Made by a program: the position numbers and the translations under genes
From: Pomacea canaliculata
Lineage: Eukaryota; Mollusca; Gastropoda; Architaenioglossa; Ampullariidae
NCBI RefSeq assembly: GCF_003073045.1
Contig: NC_037591.1
Location: 29,600,537 to 29,664,536 of the forward strand
DNA: 64,000 nt
Direction: 5' to 3'
The notes under the pieces: generated by a model
The model's input: only the letters and a program-made list of their open reading frames with translations
What the model was told of the DNA's origin: nothing
The model's database searches: none
Part shown: piece by piece, positions 1 through 13,235 of the stretch
How the letters are laid out: every line of letters begins with the position of its first letter
Position numbering within the stretch: position 1 is the stretch's first letter

Positions 1-413
1 GTGGGGAGCCGTGGCGCCATCTACCGTTTGCTCCAGTCAAACGCCTTACCCCGAGACTATAGGGAGCCACCCCGTTATACTGTCGATGTATATCTTAATG
101 ATGCTGCGATGAGAGACACGAGGAGGCTGGCAGTGACCTGCACATGACCTAACGCTGACCTCTGGTAGCCGGAAATGCGATGTACCCGGATGGACGATGC
201 ATCACTGCCTCCGTCTACAAGTCTGACCAGTCCTTACAGGTGTCGCAATAATGAGTAGAATTTACTGAAATCCCGGTTTGGGTGCTACATACACAGAGGC
301 AAGCCGGCATCGAAACCAAAAGAGGTCCACGTGACAGTCGGGTCGAAGGTCACGCGAGTGCACAATCCTCACAGAAGTCGACCATAAAAGGCGATACTAA
401 ACTTTGGCTGTAA

Positions 414-423
414 GCGCATGCGC
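414..423. promoter_or_regulatory. NRF1-type palindrome GCGCATGCGC
   Basis: A perfect GCGCATGCGC. No exon is seen next to it, so its use is unknown. Confidence 0.3.
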
Positions 424-2177
424 AGACCCTAGCTGACCTAATGTGAACTAAAGCGAGACTATCAGAGATTTACTTGCTTTTTATTATATAAATTTATTAT
501 TACCTGTCTGTCTCCTAACATTCAGTTGCGTAGGCGGAGGCAAGTGGGGGAAGAGCCGCCTTTTCAAAAAAAAAAAAAAGATGAGGCAAGAATGTGAACG
601 TTGTTCACTGTCAGCATGGAGTTTGCTCTACTCATCCCCCACTAACATGATAACAATATGTTTTGTACTTCTTCACCTTGGCACATTGGCTGTCACGTGA
701 CACTGACATGCAGCGGCAACAAAGCGAGCAGACGAGCAAGTCGTTTCCGCCGTCGTCGTCATCATCATCGTAAGTGAATGAATGGCTCAGTGTGTTGACG
801 TCCCGACTACGGGAGGACTACTCTTGTCAGCATCCGCTAGAGGGAGCGATAGCATCTGCCCACAAGGAGGCCGTTGTTCTGTGAAGTGAAAGCCGCTGTT
901 GTACGTCGTCGGTGTTGACGTCAAGTGTCGGCAACGTGGTGCGACTAGCGCGTGCTGAAACAAATAAACAAGCACTCTAAGAAGCCAATAAGAAAACAAA
1001 GCAACACGCGAGACACCAAAGCAACAAACAATTGACTCGGACTACTGTTAGCCATGCTGACTGCTTCTTCTTCTGGAAACAATGGCGACCACCGATGTTG
1101 ATGTCCGTTTGTATCAGTCGTTTACACTTATTTAGTCGTGAAGGGGGGAAGGGAGGGCTGCACTGTAAGTACGAGTGCACCGAGTTTTAACCACATTTAG
1201 ATGGATGCTGAATGACTGGAAGATTTGTCTTCCTTGCATCCACAAAACCTTCTGTCATTTGTTTCGGGTCTTTAACAGTAAATTATCATATCTACAAGAT
1301 AACGGTCGTGATTTTAATTTGTGACTGTAAACAGTTTACATAGTTACAGATTAAGCTAATGGTTGTTCACTCACTCGTGACTGTAAGCAATGTTTGGACA
1401 TGGTCACAGATCGAGAGGGTGGGAGTGGTGTCGCGTCCTGACGACGTGTCGGGGTGCTGGCCACCCGCCAGGGACTGAGTCTGGCAGACAATCGGAATCG
1501 TTCGCTGACTCGCACTTATCTCCCTTACTGCACGGGAAGCAAGTTTTCCCGTGCGGATGTCACAGGCCTGTCATCATTCCTGCCCCAGACGAAGACCCTG
1601 AAGAGATTTTCGACGAGATTGAAAAGACGACAACCATCGAGGACCGATGCCGCTTCTGGTTGGTAGCGTAAAGGAGGAGACGAGACCCTCCCCCGCCCCT
1701 CTCGCCCCCTCCAGGCTGTGCGAAGAGTTCCATTACGAGGAGTTTATGTGCGGCAAATCGTGTTACAAGGTCCAGCTGACGTCGAGTTAGTGGTGGCGAG
1801 ACGTGGTGGTGGTGTCTGAGGGAGCGACTCTCGCCTCTTACCGAGGGCGTACGAGACTAGGCGAGGCGAGCGCTCACACGAGTGGTGGATATGAAAGAGA
1901 TGTTTGTGTTGACTTGAGGCTGGATGTGTGGGTACCGATATGCCAGCCTGCAAACTCGTGAACTGAGAGACGGTTGGGCTGGAACCTGCGCACTCGCCGT
2001 GGCACTGAGCTACAGACTCACTAGGGAGGGACGGCAACAGCGGGGTGCATGGGCGTGCGGTCACCGTCTGGCCACCCGGAGAGGACACTGCTGCTTGGCA
2101 ACGTTCCAGTAAGTTCTTGTTTGTGTGAGTGTGAGATGTTTAAAAAACATTGTGTGGAAACGATGTAAAATAGTTTA

Positions 2178-2400
2178 CAACTATGTGTATGTATTTATGT
2201 GCGTGTGTACATGCATGTATGCTCATGCGCATGTGTGTGTGAGTATGAGAGAGAGAGTGTGTGGTGTATATGTATGCGATGGGGTGGGTGTGTGTGAGAG
2301 AGAAAGAAAGACAGATAGCGTGGTGTATATGTATAAAGGGAGGGCCGGAGGGGTGTGGGTGTGTGTAGGTTGGGGTGTGTGTGAGTGAGTGAGAGAAGAG
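2178..2400 (+). repeat. GT/GA-rich simple sequence
   Basis: Alternating TGTGTG and GAGAGA blocks. Open frames here on both strands are low-complexity shadows. Confidence 0.8.
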
Positions 2401-3418
2401 AGAGTTATGAGAAGCGTGAATACACACCCATTCGTGCATTTGTGTGTGTATGTCCGTATATATCTTATATACATGCAAACATGTAGCAGATGATAACATG
2501 CTATCTAGTACTCGTGTGGAGATGTCTGAGATGTATTCATGTGACAACGCAAGCAGTGGCGACCTCTTTGTAAGCAGTTCATTCCCCACCCCACCCACCC
2601 CTCGCTTCTCTCCTCATCGATCTCATCTTCACTTACGGACGACGATGCAACCCGCACTTTGCGGTCAGCCGCTGTGAGTCCAGTCGTCTACAAGAGTGAA
2701 TGTTTGTGTATACTTGAGCAATCACACGTTGAGAACTACTGAGTATACAGAACTACGGGTGATCGGGTTTGTTGCGAGCCAGGACCGCTACACAGTGAGT
2801 ATACTCACACACAGCAGACATTAGTGTTGGCAGAATGAGTGATTGCCGAAAGTCTGATCTATAACATGAAACAAGTGGATAATATGTAAAGAATCAACAA
2901 GTCATCTCTGTATCATCATCTATTGGTGTTGCAAAGTCAGGTCGACTGACCAGTCAATGATCTGTTCAGTATAATTATTCAATCAAGTGAACGTGTCTGT
3001 AATTTTTAAAACTCGTTCTTTTTTTTCCTGGTTATCTTTCCATCCTGATTCTCTGCTTATTGATCGACCTACAGGTCGATGTGTCCAGAGGAGGGTTAAG
3101 TAATAGATTGATGAGTCAGCAGTAAAGTGTAAAATGTTTGTGTGAGGTGTCTGTCTTACCTTCAACTCACCTGAGATGTTCCCGTCTACAGCAGAAGGTT
3201 AACAGAGAGCTCAGGATCACACTGACTTGTTTAAAATAAAAACTCAGCACAAGCCCGACACAGTTTTAAACGTTCTCAGGGATTCGAATATTGTTGTCTT
3301 ACAGCGAGATCGCCCTGCAAGACAGGAATTTCAGGAATGCGTCCGCCACCTGACATGCGCTCGACAAGATGTAGGAGCGCGCGGCGAGAGCAACGGTGAT
3401 CCGACATCCGTAGATTAG

Positions 3419-3522
3419 TGTAAAGGCCGCAGCACACCGTCACGTGACAAACTACGAGCACGAGGCGAGAGAAGTGCGATATGTGACTTGCCCACAGACC
3501 TCTGTAAAGGCCGCAGCACACA
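3419..3522 (+). repeat. 19-bp direct repeat 84 bp apart
   Basis: TGTAAAGGCCGCAGCACAC at 3419 recurs at about 3503. Confidence 0.65.
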
Positions 3523-4200
3523 GAAAGGTGAGAAGTTGTTTGACCTGAAGCGATTCCCGGCCTTCGCGCGCAGCAGGTCATGGAAATAAATTGTGTGAAG
3601 TGTAAAGTGCAGCACAACAATGGAGTGTCTTTCCAGAGGGAAGGACTTTTGAGAATAAGAAAAGCTATTCTAAACTTTTTTTTACAATTGAGAGGTCTTA
3701 TCTCGAGCGATCTAAAAATATAGACGAGAATGTTCACGGCTATGAATGTCCTCTCATCCTTACAGTTTCTGCATGTAGACCAGCACGTGAAGAGTTGGAT
3801 TTTTTTTGTCTTAAAAAAATAATATAAACCTTCTGGTTTCATGAGATGAGAGAAAGACGATGAAAGGGGTTATATTGAGAAAAAAAGAAAGAAAGAGGGG
3901 AGTGGGAGAAAAATAGAGAGAGAGACGGGTAACAACCAACAGAACAAAGACAAGAAAAGGAAATGGTGCTAGAAGTTACAGGGATTTAAAAAAAGGAAGC
4001 TGGCAGATAACAGGCACGAGAATGTGGAAGAAAGATATTCGGTAAATAGGACAAGAAGGTAGTTGCCGTTAAGCCATTTGCTTATCAGGAGATAAAACTG
4101 CCGGGTAACATACCCAGCACGAGGCGAGGGAGGAGGGAATCACGGCGGTCTCGTTCCACAAGACCTACCTGGCTCATTAATTCTAAATGTGAGATATTCC

Positions 4201-4487
4201 TTAAGCCTCAGCTGCTGTCTGCAGTCTCCCCATCCCTCCCCCATCCCACCCCAACCCGGATGACCTCGTGGCCGCAATTAGGCGGAGCGCTGCAGCCGCT
4301 GCACGGCGGAAACGTCCGCCATGTTTAGGACACCGTACCTGGCGTTTCCGGTCTGACGAGAGCGAGGCAAGAGCGCTCCCTATGGGCGTCGGCCTCCACC
4401 GTGCGGGAGCGCGGCTGTCGTCACTTCCTGTCACGGAGGAAGGTCGTGAACAGAAGGCTGACGTATCCACGTCGCTTTTGCCTCGAG
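4201..4487 (+). promoter_or_regulatory. CpG-rich probable promoter/5' UTR of the distal first exon
   Basis: The stretch from about 4260 to 4487 is much richer in CG than its flanks (GGCGGAGCGCTGCAG, GGCGGAAACGTCCGCC). It leads directly into the 4488 ATG exon. No TATA box is obvious. Promoter function is inferred from composition and position. Confidence 0.35.
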
Positions 4488-4578
4488 ATGAGCAGACAGC
4501 TTTCTTCCGAGATGTCGCCATCAGCAGCTCAGGCGAGTTCCTGTCCAGGCTGTCTGGTGGCTGCTGTCGAAAGAGCGG
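4488..4578 (+). CDS. Candidate alternative first exon of kazrin (distal)
   Basis: An ATG at 4488 opens a 91-nt reading frame (MSRQLSSEMSPSAAQASSCP and on) that ends CGG|GTGAGT after 30 codons plus one base. This is the same phase as kazrin exon 2, whose first two bases complete an Ala codon. It lies in a CpG-rich patch (about 4240-4600), the expected setting for a promoter. No other + strand coding exon occurs between here and kazrin except the 10718 and 39448 candidates. Function as a kazrin first exon is inference; a one-in-three phase match could be chance. Confidence 0.4.
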
Positions 4579-4619
4579 GTGAGTTCGTTGCGGTTGATTG
4601 CCTTCAGCGGTGAGGTCTT

Positions 4620-7600
4620 CCTCTCTGGGTTTTCGCCTTGAGAGTAGTGGACCGTGACTACGTGTCTCCCACGTTTAAGCACTGTCTGTGCATCCTACTA
4701 CCCAGTATTCGTTTTTCTGCTTAGTCAAACACCAGACGATAACATACACGTCAGCCCTACCCCAAACCTAACCCTAAGTTGATTCCCACAGTTTCTTATG
4801 CACACTTCTCGAATTTACAGGTTAAATTCTATACGAAGGCACTCGCGGACACACTCACACACACACACTTTCAAAACCGTTCTATATTTCGTCGAAATGG
4901 TCTTCAGTTAATCATTTAAACGACTACATTTTGATAAAAGATAAACTAAACTACGGCTGATACATGTTTGCCAAAACATCGTCGGAAAAATACAGTTAGA
5001 GCGGCCCTGCATCATTCAATAACCGGAGATCCAATTACTTCCCCCAGGGTGCAAGGCCCTCTCCCCGGGGTACCACACACATTTGTGCGCCATTTCAAGC
5101 TCTCTTCCTTCGAGTTTTAGCAGTTTTAGCAGCTTAAAGCCTACAAGTGTTTAAAATTTAAAATCCGTTGTGCAGCTGGCCCCAGGAATGTTTCGCCTCA
5201 TTTACTGCTTATTGCAGCTCCATCGAGGTTGTGCGGAGCTGCGAGGGTTTATCTCTGACGTCACTGTCTCAGAGCATCCGGTGCATCTCCCTCGGACGTC
5301 ACCTGCTGGGGCTGCTCGTGGAGATGGTGAGGTTCCTTCCCTCCTGCCTGCATTCATCTCAGGCGTCAAGGAGTGATTATCTCAGCTTGTGATCGTCTGC
5401 TTCCTATTTTGCTTCATCTTCTTTCTTTCAACTTTTTCTCTCCGTGCGCTGTTGATCAGGATTCCTGTTCGTCTTCTCTGTAGCGTCTTTCTTTCGTGAT
5501 TTTCCCTTCGAAGAAAAGAGCTGCTGTGTTATCTTCTCTCCATCAAGTGACAAACAAACACTTCCTATATTTTCCACGTCCTCTAATTTTAACTCAAACC
5601 ATCGTCCTCCACTTGCTTGGCGTATCCATCTCAAAACACTTTTTGTTTGCCCGAGGGATGAATTTCCCAGGGGTAATAAACCTGCTGTAGACTAGGAACA
5701 TAAAACACCTTTTTTCTCCTCCCTGTCCTTAAACCGCCATCCAGGTCCTGAATGACGTCACATGGGGTTCGTTAGGCAAGTTAACCTTTTACAGGCAAGC
5801 AGGAATACAGTATCGCATTCTGTGGACACAAGTATCACAGGTTCGCGTGTCCTTGCATCTTGTTTACTAACAGCAGTCGTGACAGCCCCTCCACAACACA
5901 GGCGTTTCCCTGTCTGAGGGTCTGTGTGGCGAAACCTTAGATAAATATCTCTCGCACAGCATGCTGGGTACTACTCCGACACCTCTCCTCCCCGCACCTC
6001 CCGGACTTTCGTTCGCATCGGCAGAAATAAGGATGGTGTTGTCAGGTGGCGAATGTATCAGCAGCACCGTTAACTTGCTTACGATGATAACAGCACGCAC
6101 TGTGAACTGAACTGTGAACACTGTGAACACACCCACAGCCCCTCGTTGTGCAGTGAGTTGGTAGGCTCGTGAAAAGTGGTTATTAGAATTGTTGTTTGCT
6201 GACTTCACAATTATGGGTGGGATTCGCCATGGCTGAAACTGGAATTCCATGGGATTCTCGTACCACTCCCATCTACACACCTACTCTGTTGCTACTATTA
6301 ATTTTTTTAAAATGCAGGAGAAAAGTTAGTATTGTCTGATTTCCAGATAATAAATGCCTAAAATCTCGGAAGACGAAAATTGTGGTTGTAAGCGATACGA
6401 AGAGGGAATTTCGTGCTGGCAGCCAAGGCAGTGGTATGCGGTCGACATTTCGTATCAGCATTTCAGATAAATTATCAGTTTAATCAGCTACATCCTAAAA
6501 TTACATCGTGGGTATGAAGATTAATGAAGGTATACAAACACCACCACGACGAGTAGAACAACTGCTTGACTGTGTAAGCTAGAACACATTTGCCAGGTGT
6601 GGAGAAAAATAGCGAAAAAATGATTCTGCTGTATCAGACATCGAGTCCGAAATAAAAGATGGTGGACAGAGCCTTACAGGTGTGAAAATAAAACTGTTGA
6701 AAGTCTCTATCACAGAAACGAACCCTGGCAGAGACAGAGATATGTGCAAAGGAAAGTTTTAGCTACTATCTTGTAAATTTCACCGTAGTGTGATTGCTAA
6801 ATCATCAAAAAAATATAATACAATAAAATAAGAAATAATACTTTTATTACACCTTTTACAAGAAGTACATGTAAAGAGAGGAAACAATTTTCTTAAAATT
6901 AAGACAAGTCTGTCCATATATCATGTAAGTACATTAAAGTACATAAAATTCTTGTAAAAACAAAGGAATAAGTCGGCTAATTGTTGTTATTTTAAACAAG
7001 TTACAATCATTAAATTAGGTTTATTGTCGGCATTTATTGTTGAGTTATTTATGGATAACAAACTGTACATCTACTGTTCAAAAGAGGAACAACTGCTTTA
7101 TTCTCTCAAACCGCTTCACCATTTCCCTTCACTTGGATGGGAGGTATATGTGTACGCAGGGACAGAGTGAATGTTTGCATCGGATGGTCTCGGAAGAGTT
7201 GCCCCATACCTTACCGAACCCCAGCATCCAAGGTACATAACTCCACTCTAAGCTAACATTCAACCTCTATAGTCGATAGCCTCCCTTACATCACGGTTGC
7301 TGAAGCTGCAGACGGCCTCCGATAAAACCAGACTGGGCTCTAATGAAATGGTCATTTAAGTTTCTTCGCAAGCTCCAGACTTGAGAGATGGAAAACATTG
7401 ACTTCTTCCGTGCCTTAATTATGTAAATTAATTCAGTTTTTTTTTTCTCTCAGTTTTATGTGCTCAATCCAACTGTCGACTATTGCTCTGACATACAGAC
7501 TTTTGTACTGTCAGCTCAAGAAAACGTTTCTCTGCCGTCCTTGACCTACCACACACCAGTCCTCTACTGTACCTGTCCAGTTTAGTACTCCATTGGCACC

Positions 7601-10600
7601 CAGCTATCCCAGTTTCTAAGTTTCTCCTCCTCAAAATGACCATTTTAAGCAAAGTTCGCCTCCCCCACCCCTTCTTGTTACTGGATTTTATTCCATTCAC
7701 TGACATTTCCATGTTTTCATGTCCTTGACAGATTTTGATATACTTCCAGGTAGAAATGAAAAAAAAGTCAAATACTCCGACCCCTCCTTCACTTTTTAAA
7801 AAAAAACCAACAAGTCATTGAATTATTAGCACCGTTATTATTATTTTTATTTTTTGCTCTACGGTGGGGGCGGCTCGCCAGAGGGAGCTGCTCAAAGGTT
7901 GAGGAGTTTCGTGTTCTACCCGTCCTGAAGGTCAGAAAGGTCGACAGGTAAAGCGAAACCACCTCAGGATGCTTCTTCCTTCGGCATTTCTCAAGGAGGG
8001 TGGGATAGGGGTATCTTTAGCGAAAGTGAGTCAGGCGCGCGAGAGCGAGCTGCAAATGTACATTTGTTCCTCCCGCCCATCCACACTCTCCTCCTGGAGT
8101 CCCGCCTCTACTCCTTCTAGGAGCGAGGGGCAAACGTGTGAGGGTCGATTTCCTCGCTAGTACGCCTGCTGTCACTTCTGCCGTGTATACCTGGATTGCA
8201 GCTGCTGTTCAGGAAGGTTTTGTGAATTAAAGTCAGCGCTCAACACTTTGGAGGTGGTCACTAATCCGTGTCCGCTCGAAGAAAATTATTTTTTGCCCGC
8301 TTGCCACACTTAACAGATCCTGCATTAGCAGGGAAATTAAACTGGCGGGAAAAAATGGTTGAGCTTCCACCCTACACAAACCCTACACAAGTGACTAGAC
8401 ACAGTGAGCCACTTACAATTAACTGACTATTACTTCTACTGTTTATTTGGGTCATTTCTGGCGCTGCTACTGGTGGTGGTGGTGCTTCCCCCGTTGCTGA
8501 TGTTGCTGTGGTTCAACGGATAGAGTTGGTGGGTTGTTGTGACAAACTGTCCACCTCATGGAGCTGCACGTGCTAGCCAGGTGTTCTCCTAACGGAGTTG
8601 TCGGCCCTAATGACAGATTAGACGCGGGGGGGGGGGGACCTACTGCTGACCTCTTGCTGACTGCACGAAGCTCACGTGCTGCACCGTCTGTGGGATTTGT
8701 TTCTCAGCACGTACCTACCTCAGTACTTTCTACACACCTACCAACCTGCTTTCTGTGTGCAAATATAGTCAATGCTTACCTGTTTGCGTATGAATCTATC
8801 AACTACGTACATATCTATATACCCGTATATATCTCCACCTTCCTGTATAACTAATTTCAAACATACATGCATTCAGGCATGTGTACAGGAATGCAGGCAC
8901 GCACGCGCACACACCCACCCACGCATGCATGTGTGTGGAGAGGCACAGGAACACACATACACACACACCTGCGCACTTGCACGCGCAACTCACAGCGCAT
9001 TGTTCATTCCAGCAGACGGCTGACTGACCGTTTCGCTTGACGGTTGGAAAACAACTCTTCATGCTTATCTCCCTTCCTCCATCTACAATGGCCGCCACTC
9101 TCCTCCCCACTCTCCCCATCCCATCTTGTAACCATGCAGCACGCGCACTGCGTCCTGTCACACCAGCTCCATGCTCACAATGATGCAACAAGGATAGTCT
9201 GCTTCTGACCCTGGCTTGGGTCGATACTCTGATGACGTAACCACCAATTCAGCGAATCGTAACGGCGGCTGTTCTAGGAACCCTTCTTTTCCATTTTTTT
9301 TTTCTTTTGGCGCTAGGGACGGGCTGGGTCGCGACAACAGGAGCAGAGAAGTGTTTGTGTTTACTCGTCCTCTGATTTCTAGCACCGGGCAGAGAAACTT
9401 GGGGCAACGAACTTTTTTTTTTTAAGTCGGCGCTATGCTTGCTGATTGTGAGCGAAAGCGTGGTGAGGGGAAGATAATACTGCCATGTCCTTGCATGCTG
9501 CTGGTCACACCAGGTCAATCGTGACAGACATATGGCGAGATAAGACGGCCAGTGCAGGGCTGGAGAGGAGCGAACCACAGAAGTCGGTCTGGCTTCGTTC
9601 GACAGAAGCTTTGCAGCAAAGGATGCACGAAGGTAGCAGCGAGGGATGTTGGTGCAGTGCTTGCTGTATTTTGTATCATCTCCTCTTGGCTAGGTCACGC
9701 TGCCGCTAATTTCCTCCTCCCCATCCCCATCCCCATCCCCCACCTCCTACCACTCGTCTGCTCGGCAGCTGTCACTGGCCGGCGCAACAAAAGCTAAACC
9801 TTCGAATTTGCTCGCCGAGTCGAAGGGCGTGCAGCTGCCTCCACTTCGATTCGCATTTGCAGCGTAGACTAGCCTCGATGTAGGTCTGTGTGTGTGTCTC
9901 TGTGTCTGTGTGTCCGTGCACGTTTGTTGTTGTTTCTTTGCCTCGGTCTGTTTGGGACAAGCAAGTCCCCGGTGCAGTGAAAGCGCTCCTCCTTTCGCCG
10001 AATCAGCTCGATCGTCTGCCGGCTGATAAGCGAGGACCTTTCGTCGTCGGATCTGTCGTCTTCGTTCGTCGGGGAGTCGAAGGCTAGAGGAGACTTGGTC
10101 TTTCCTCCCTGCACCAGACCTTGACCAGACATGGTCACTTGAAGTCGGCCCACCCTGTCGCTAATTTCCTTCTCATCATCATCGTTGTCGTCGTCGTCGT
10201 CGTCTGTAGTGTACGACCATGCAGTGACACGTTACCTTGGATTTGTTTACTGCCATCGAGGAGATTCTCCTGCGCGTGTCCACACGTGTTGTGCTCCAGG
10301 TGCGTGCACGTTCGCAAGCCTGGATTTCGTGGAGGTACAATTCCTTCCTTCCATTCGTCACTCGCACCACTTTCCCTTGCTCTCGATCACCGTCGCCGTA
10401 CGAACAGTTGTTTCGATCGATTTGGAATTGCCTGGGTACACTGGGAGCGCGACGATAGGACTCGCAGGTGACTGTGTGTGTGTGAGAGAGAGGAAAGACG
10501 TCATTGGTGACGTACTTCCGGAGACCTCGGTGAGGCGGCGTGCAGACAGGTGACTGAGCAGCCGGTCCCATTCTACTTCATGGCGCTCGAACTACTCTCG

Positions 10601-10717
10601 GGCGCACGTGGGACAAGTTGTGACTCCCCCAAAAAGTGGGGAGTGGATGGACAAGACTGGTGTGGCAGGACACAAACATTCAACATGCGAGCCCTGACGG
10701 AGGTACGCGCGTGAAGG
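4620..10717. other. Intron or intergenic DNA between the 4488 and 10718 exons
   Basis: AT-rich with short simple repeats (a G10 run near 8627, CA-rich near 8900, CCCCAT repeats near 9720, GTC repeats near 10187). No coding exon is supported. Confidence 0.5.
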
Positions 10718-10808
10718 ATGGCACAGCGGAAGGAGGAGTGCTGCGCGGGGGGAGGCGGGCCACCCGGTGGATCGGCAACTGACCGTTACAAGATCAACCT
10801 GGTGCAAG
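10718..10808 (+). CDS. Candidate alternative first exon of kazrin (middle)
   Basis: The ATG at 10718 follows an in-frame TGA at 10712. The 91-nt frame encodes MAQRKEECCAGGGGPPGG followed by a stretch ending RYKINLVQ, and ends CAAG|GTAGGT after 30 codons plus one base. Length and phase are the same as for the 4488 exon. It lies in a GC-rich stretch that follows many CpGs. Joining it to exon 2 keeps frame. No homology is recognised for the peptide. Confidence 0.42.
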
Positions 10809-12179
10809 GTAGGTCACCTGCGCTTCAATCATGTCTTCCGCGGCAATGTACCTGCGAGACCTTGCGTGATGCACAAGAAGAGAATGACTCTGTGACGTGT
10901 ACAATTTATAACGCATGGACACTTCATATAGTCTCTGTAACGACGACGACGACGACGATGACAATAATGTTGATGTCGGCGACTATTATGATTATGTCAT
11001 GCTTTACTGTTATTATCCGCGCTGGCGTGCAACATTGTGGATCATGACGACCTCTGACCTGTGGATGACTATGGATGTCAGGCTTTTCCTCAAGAGGACG
11101 GCAGAGCGTGTGACAGTGCGCTGGCGTTCCTCCGTTACCATGGTGATGCTATCCATTCATCACGGGGGACCTGGTCCACTCATACTGTCAGTCGCCATTT
11201 GTGGCCGTTACTGAGTCAGGCGTTGATCGCCCGCCTTCCTGACGTGGCGCACTCACAGAACACGCACACAAACACACTGGACATGAAGCAGGCGCTCACA
11301 CGTACACACAGACTTTATTTGCTTTATTCGGGGCTCACCGTGACCCGCGACTAAAGTGGATAAACATACAGACAGACAAACAGACAGACATTACCGATCC
11401 CGTTAAGCGGAGTTTGAGGTCATATCGCTAGACATGGATGATGTACAGATGTATATCTATCTCCGGCTGTATGTGATAATGTGCAAGCACACACACACAC
11501 AGACAGAACGTGTGCAATCATGCCAGTGGGAGGGTTTCGAGGGTGGAAGGACGTCACGCGGAGGGAGGAGACTGTAAGCATTGTATCGACAAAGGCGTTC
11601 GTCTCGGCGGGTAGGAAAAGGAGTGTATGGGGTGAGGGGGACAGGCGGGGGTCTGAGGGCATGACCTCGCTCGTCTTGTCTGTCGCTGACGTAAGCTGTG
11701 CACTACCCCACCGTATGGTTGGTTGGTTCGTTGGCTTGTTGGGAAAGAGCTTTCACTTTACAATCATTTAATTAACTCTTACTACAAATATGTGTTAGAT
11801 TGACAGACAGGCAAATGGGCAAGCGGAGGCAGTCAATCCTAAAAGCAGGGAGGAGCCCGTGTCCAGAATATGTCCAGGAGGGTTGGTGGCACAGGTCACG
11901 TGACTTTGCCTGGTGCCAGAGTCAGTCGCAGAAATTGCTTGTGTGTCTGTGTGTGCAAATAATCACAAGCATCTGCATACAGATCTACTACCCCGGCGTG
12001 TAACCTTAGCAACAAGTATAACAAGTGCTGCGACAGCACTCTTCTCTACAGCAGGCCGCCGCAGCGCAGCACAGCAGTAACAGCAGCAGCAGCAGGATGG
12101 CCGGGCAGAGCGTGACGTCACTACGGGGCTTCACCCACAGACTGCAGTGTTGATGTTTGCCCCTCGCCACGCCTCGCGC

Positions 12180-12395
12180 ACGTGAACCGAGCCTGCATAG
12201 AGACATACAAACACACACAGACACGCATGCAGAGACTCACACAAACAAACACAGACACGCATACAAACACACACAGACACGCATGCAGAGACTCACTCAT
12301 ACGAACACGGACTCACACACAGACAGACTGGATGGCACGTATTAACGCGCACGTACACTAGCGTCCGGACACACGCGAGCACACACACACACGGA
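12180..12395 (+). repeat. CA-rich repeat with an internal duplication
   Basis: ACAAACACACACAGACACGC followed by ATGCAGAGACTCAC occurs at about 12208 and again at about 12264, in a longer ACAC/CAGACA tract. Confidence 0.75.
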
Positions 12396-13075
12396 CTAGC
12401 AAACACGCTGGTTGACCACAAACAGGAGTGGCTATGACACAGACCCTGATGCCAATCTCACCGTTGTGTTATTCCATAATCTGTTTATCAATCAAGTTTT
12501 TTCTATGGAATACGCCTGTCACACCAAGCTGTCGGCCGTTTTCACACAGCATAGAGGCTCAGAGCGAAAAACAAATTCACCGTTAATTAGAAAACAAATG
12601 TTGAGTCCCTTTCTGTCAACTTGTACCTGACCAGTGAAGTTCTGTCCCTCACAAGGTGGGAGGAATCGGCTCTCCTCGATTGTGTTCCTCCGTTGTGTTC
12701 ATGCTTCCATTTAGATAAGTGTGGACCTACATGTATACACTTGCTTCTGCCTCGTTTCTCCCCCTCTGTCTTGCCGGCGGATTGTAAACAATGTTATTTT
12801 GAATTGTTTGGGTTTGTTGGCTGGACTCCACTCTCCCTGCTTCACTTGCTTTGAATCTTGGTCAGCGCGATGAGTCCGTCTTTGGCTGAGATACTTTGCT
12901 TTATAAATTCTAATTTATTATTAATATGTCATTGTTACAAACTTGTCTGTGTGTGTGGTATAGTTTTTAATTATTTGTTGGTACAGTAATCTATATAGTT
13001 TACTCTTAATTTAATGTTTTTATGTTCCTAATGAGTTATAAATAGTAGCTTGCTAGGTATTGTCAGCCTCCTTCG

Positions 13076-13235
13076 TGAGGCACTTCTACACTTACAAAGT
13101 TACCGTCAGTGAGGCACTTGCATACCTAACCTGACTGAGGCACTAGTGTGTGTATGGTCATGGAGGTACTTGTACTCTTACTCTCAGTGCGGCACCTCCG
13201 CACACCTGTACACACCTGTACACACCTGTACAGCA
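13076..13235 (+). repeat. Degenerate GTGAGGCACTT repeat and 10-bp CACCTGTACA x3
   Basis: TGAGGCACTT-like units recur at about 30-40 bp spacing, ending in three copies of CACCTGTACA near 13203-13233. Confidence 0.6.

Larger units (their letters stand above)
1..4200. other. Non-coding stretch left of the distal first exon
   Basis: No convincing exon. It holds an NRF1-type site at 414, a GT/GA tract at 2178-2400 and a direct repeat at 3419. The frame ending IIPAPDEDPEEIFDEIEK (1570-1671) looks coding by composition but lacks splice or homology support. Confidence 0.5.

Noticed and set aside
1390..1671. Frame ending IIPAPDEDPEEIFDEIEK
   Set aside because: Looks coding by composition but has no clear acceptor, donor or homology.
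2140..2598. Long His/Thr-rich minus-strand frame
   Set aside because: Pure translation of CA/GA simple sequence.
4750..4775. CCTAACCCTAA as a telomeric repeat
   Set aside because: Only one or two imperfect units, inside otherwise unique sequence.
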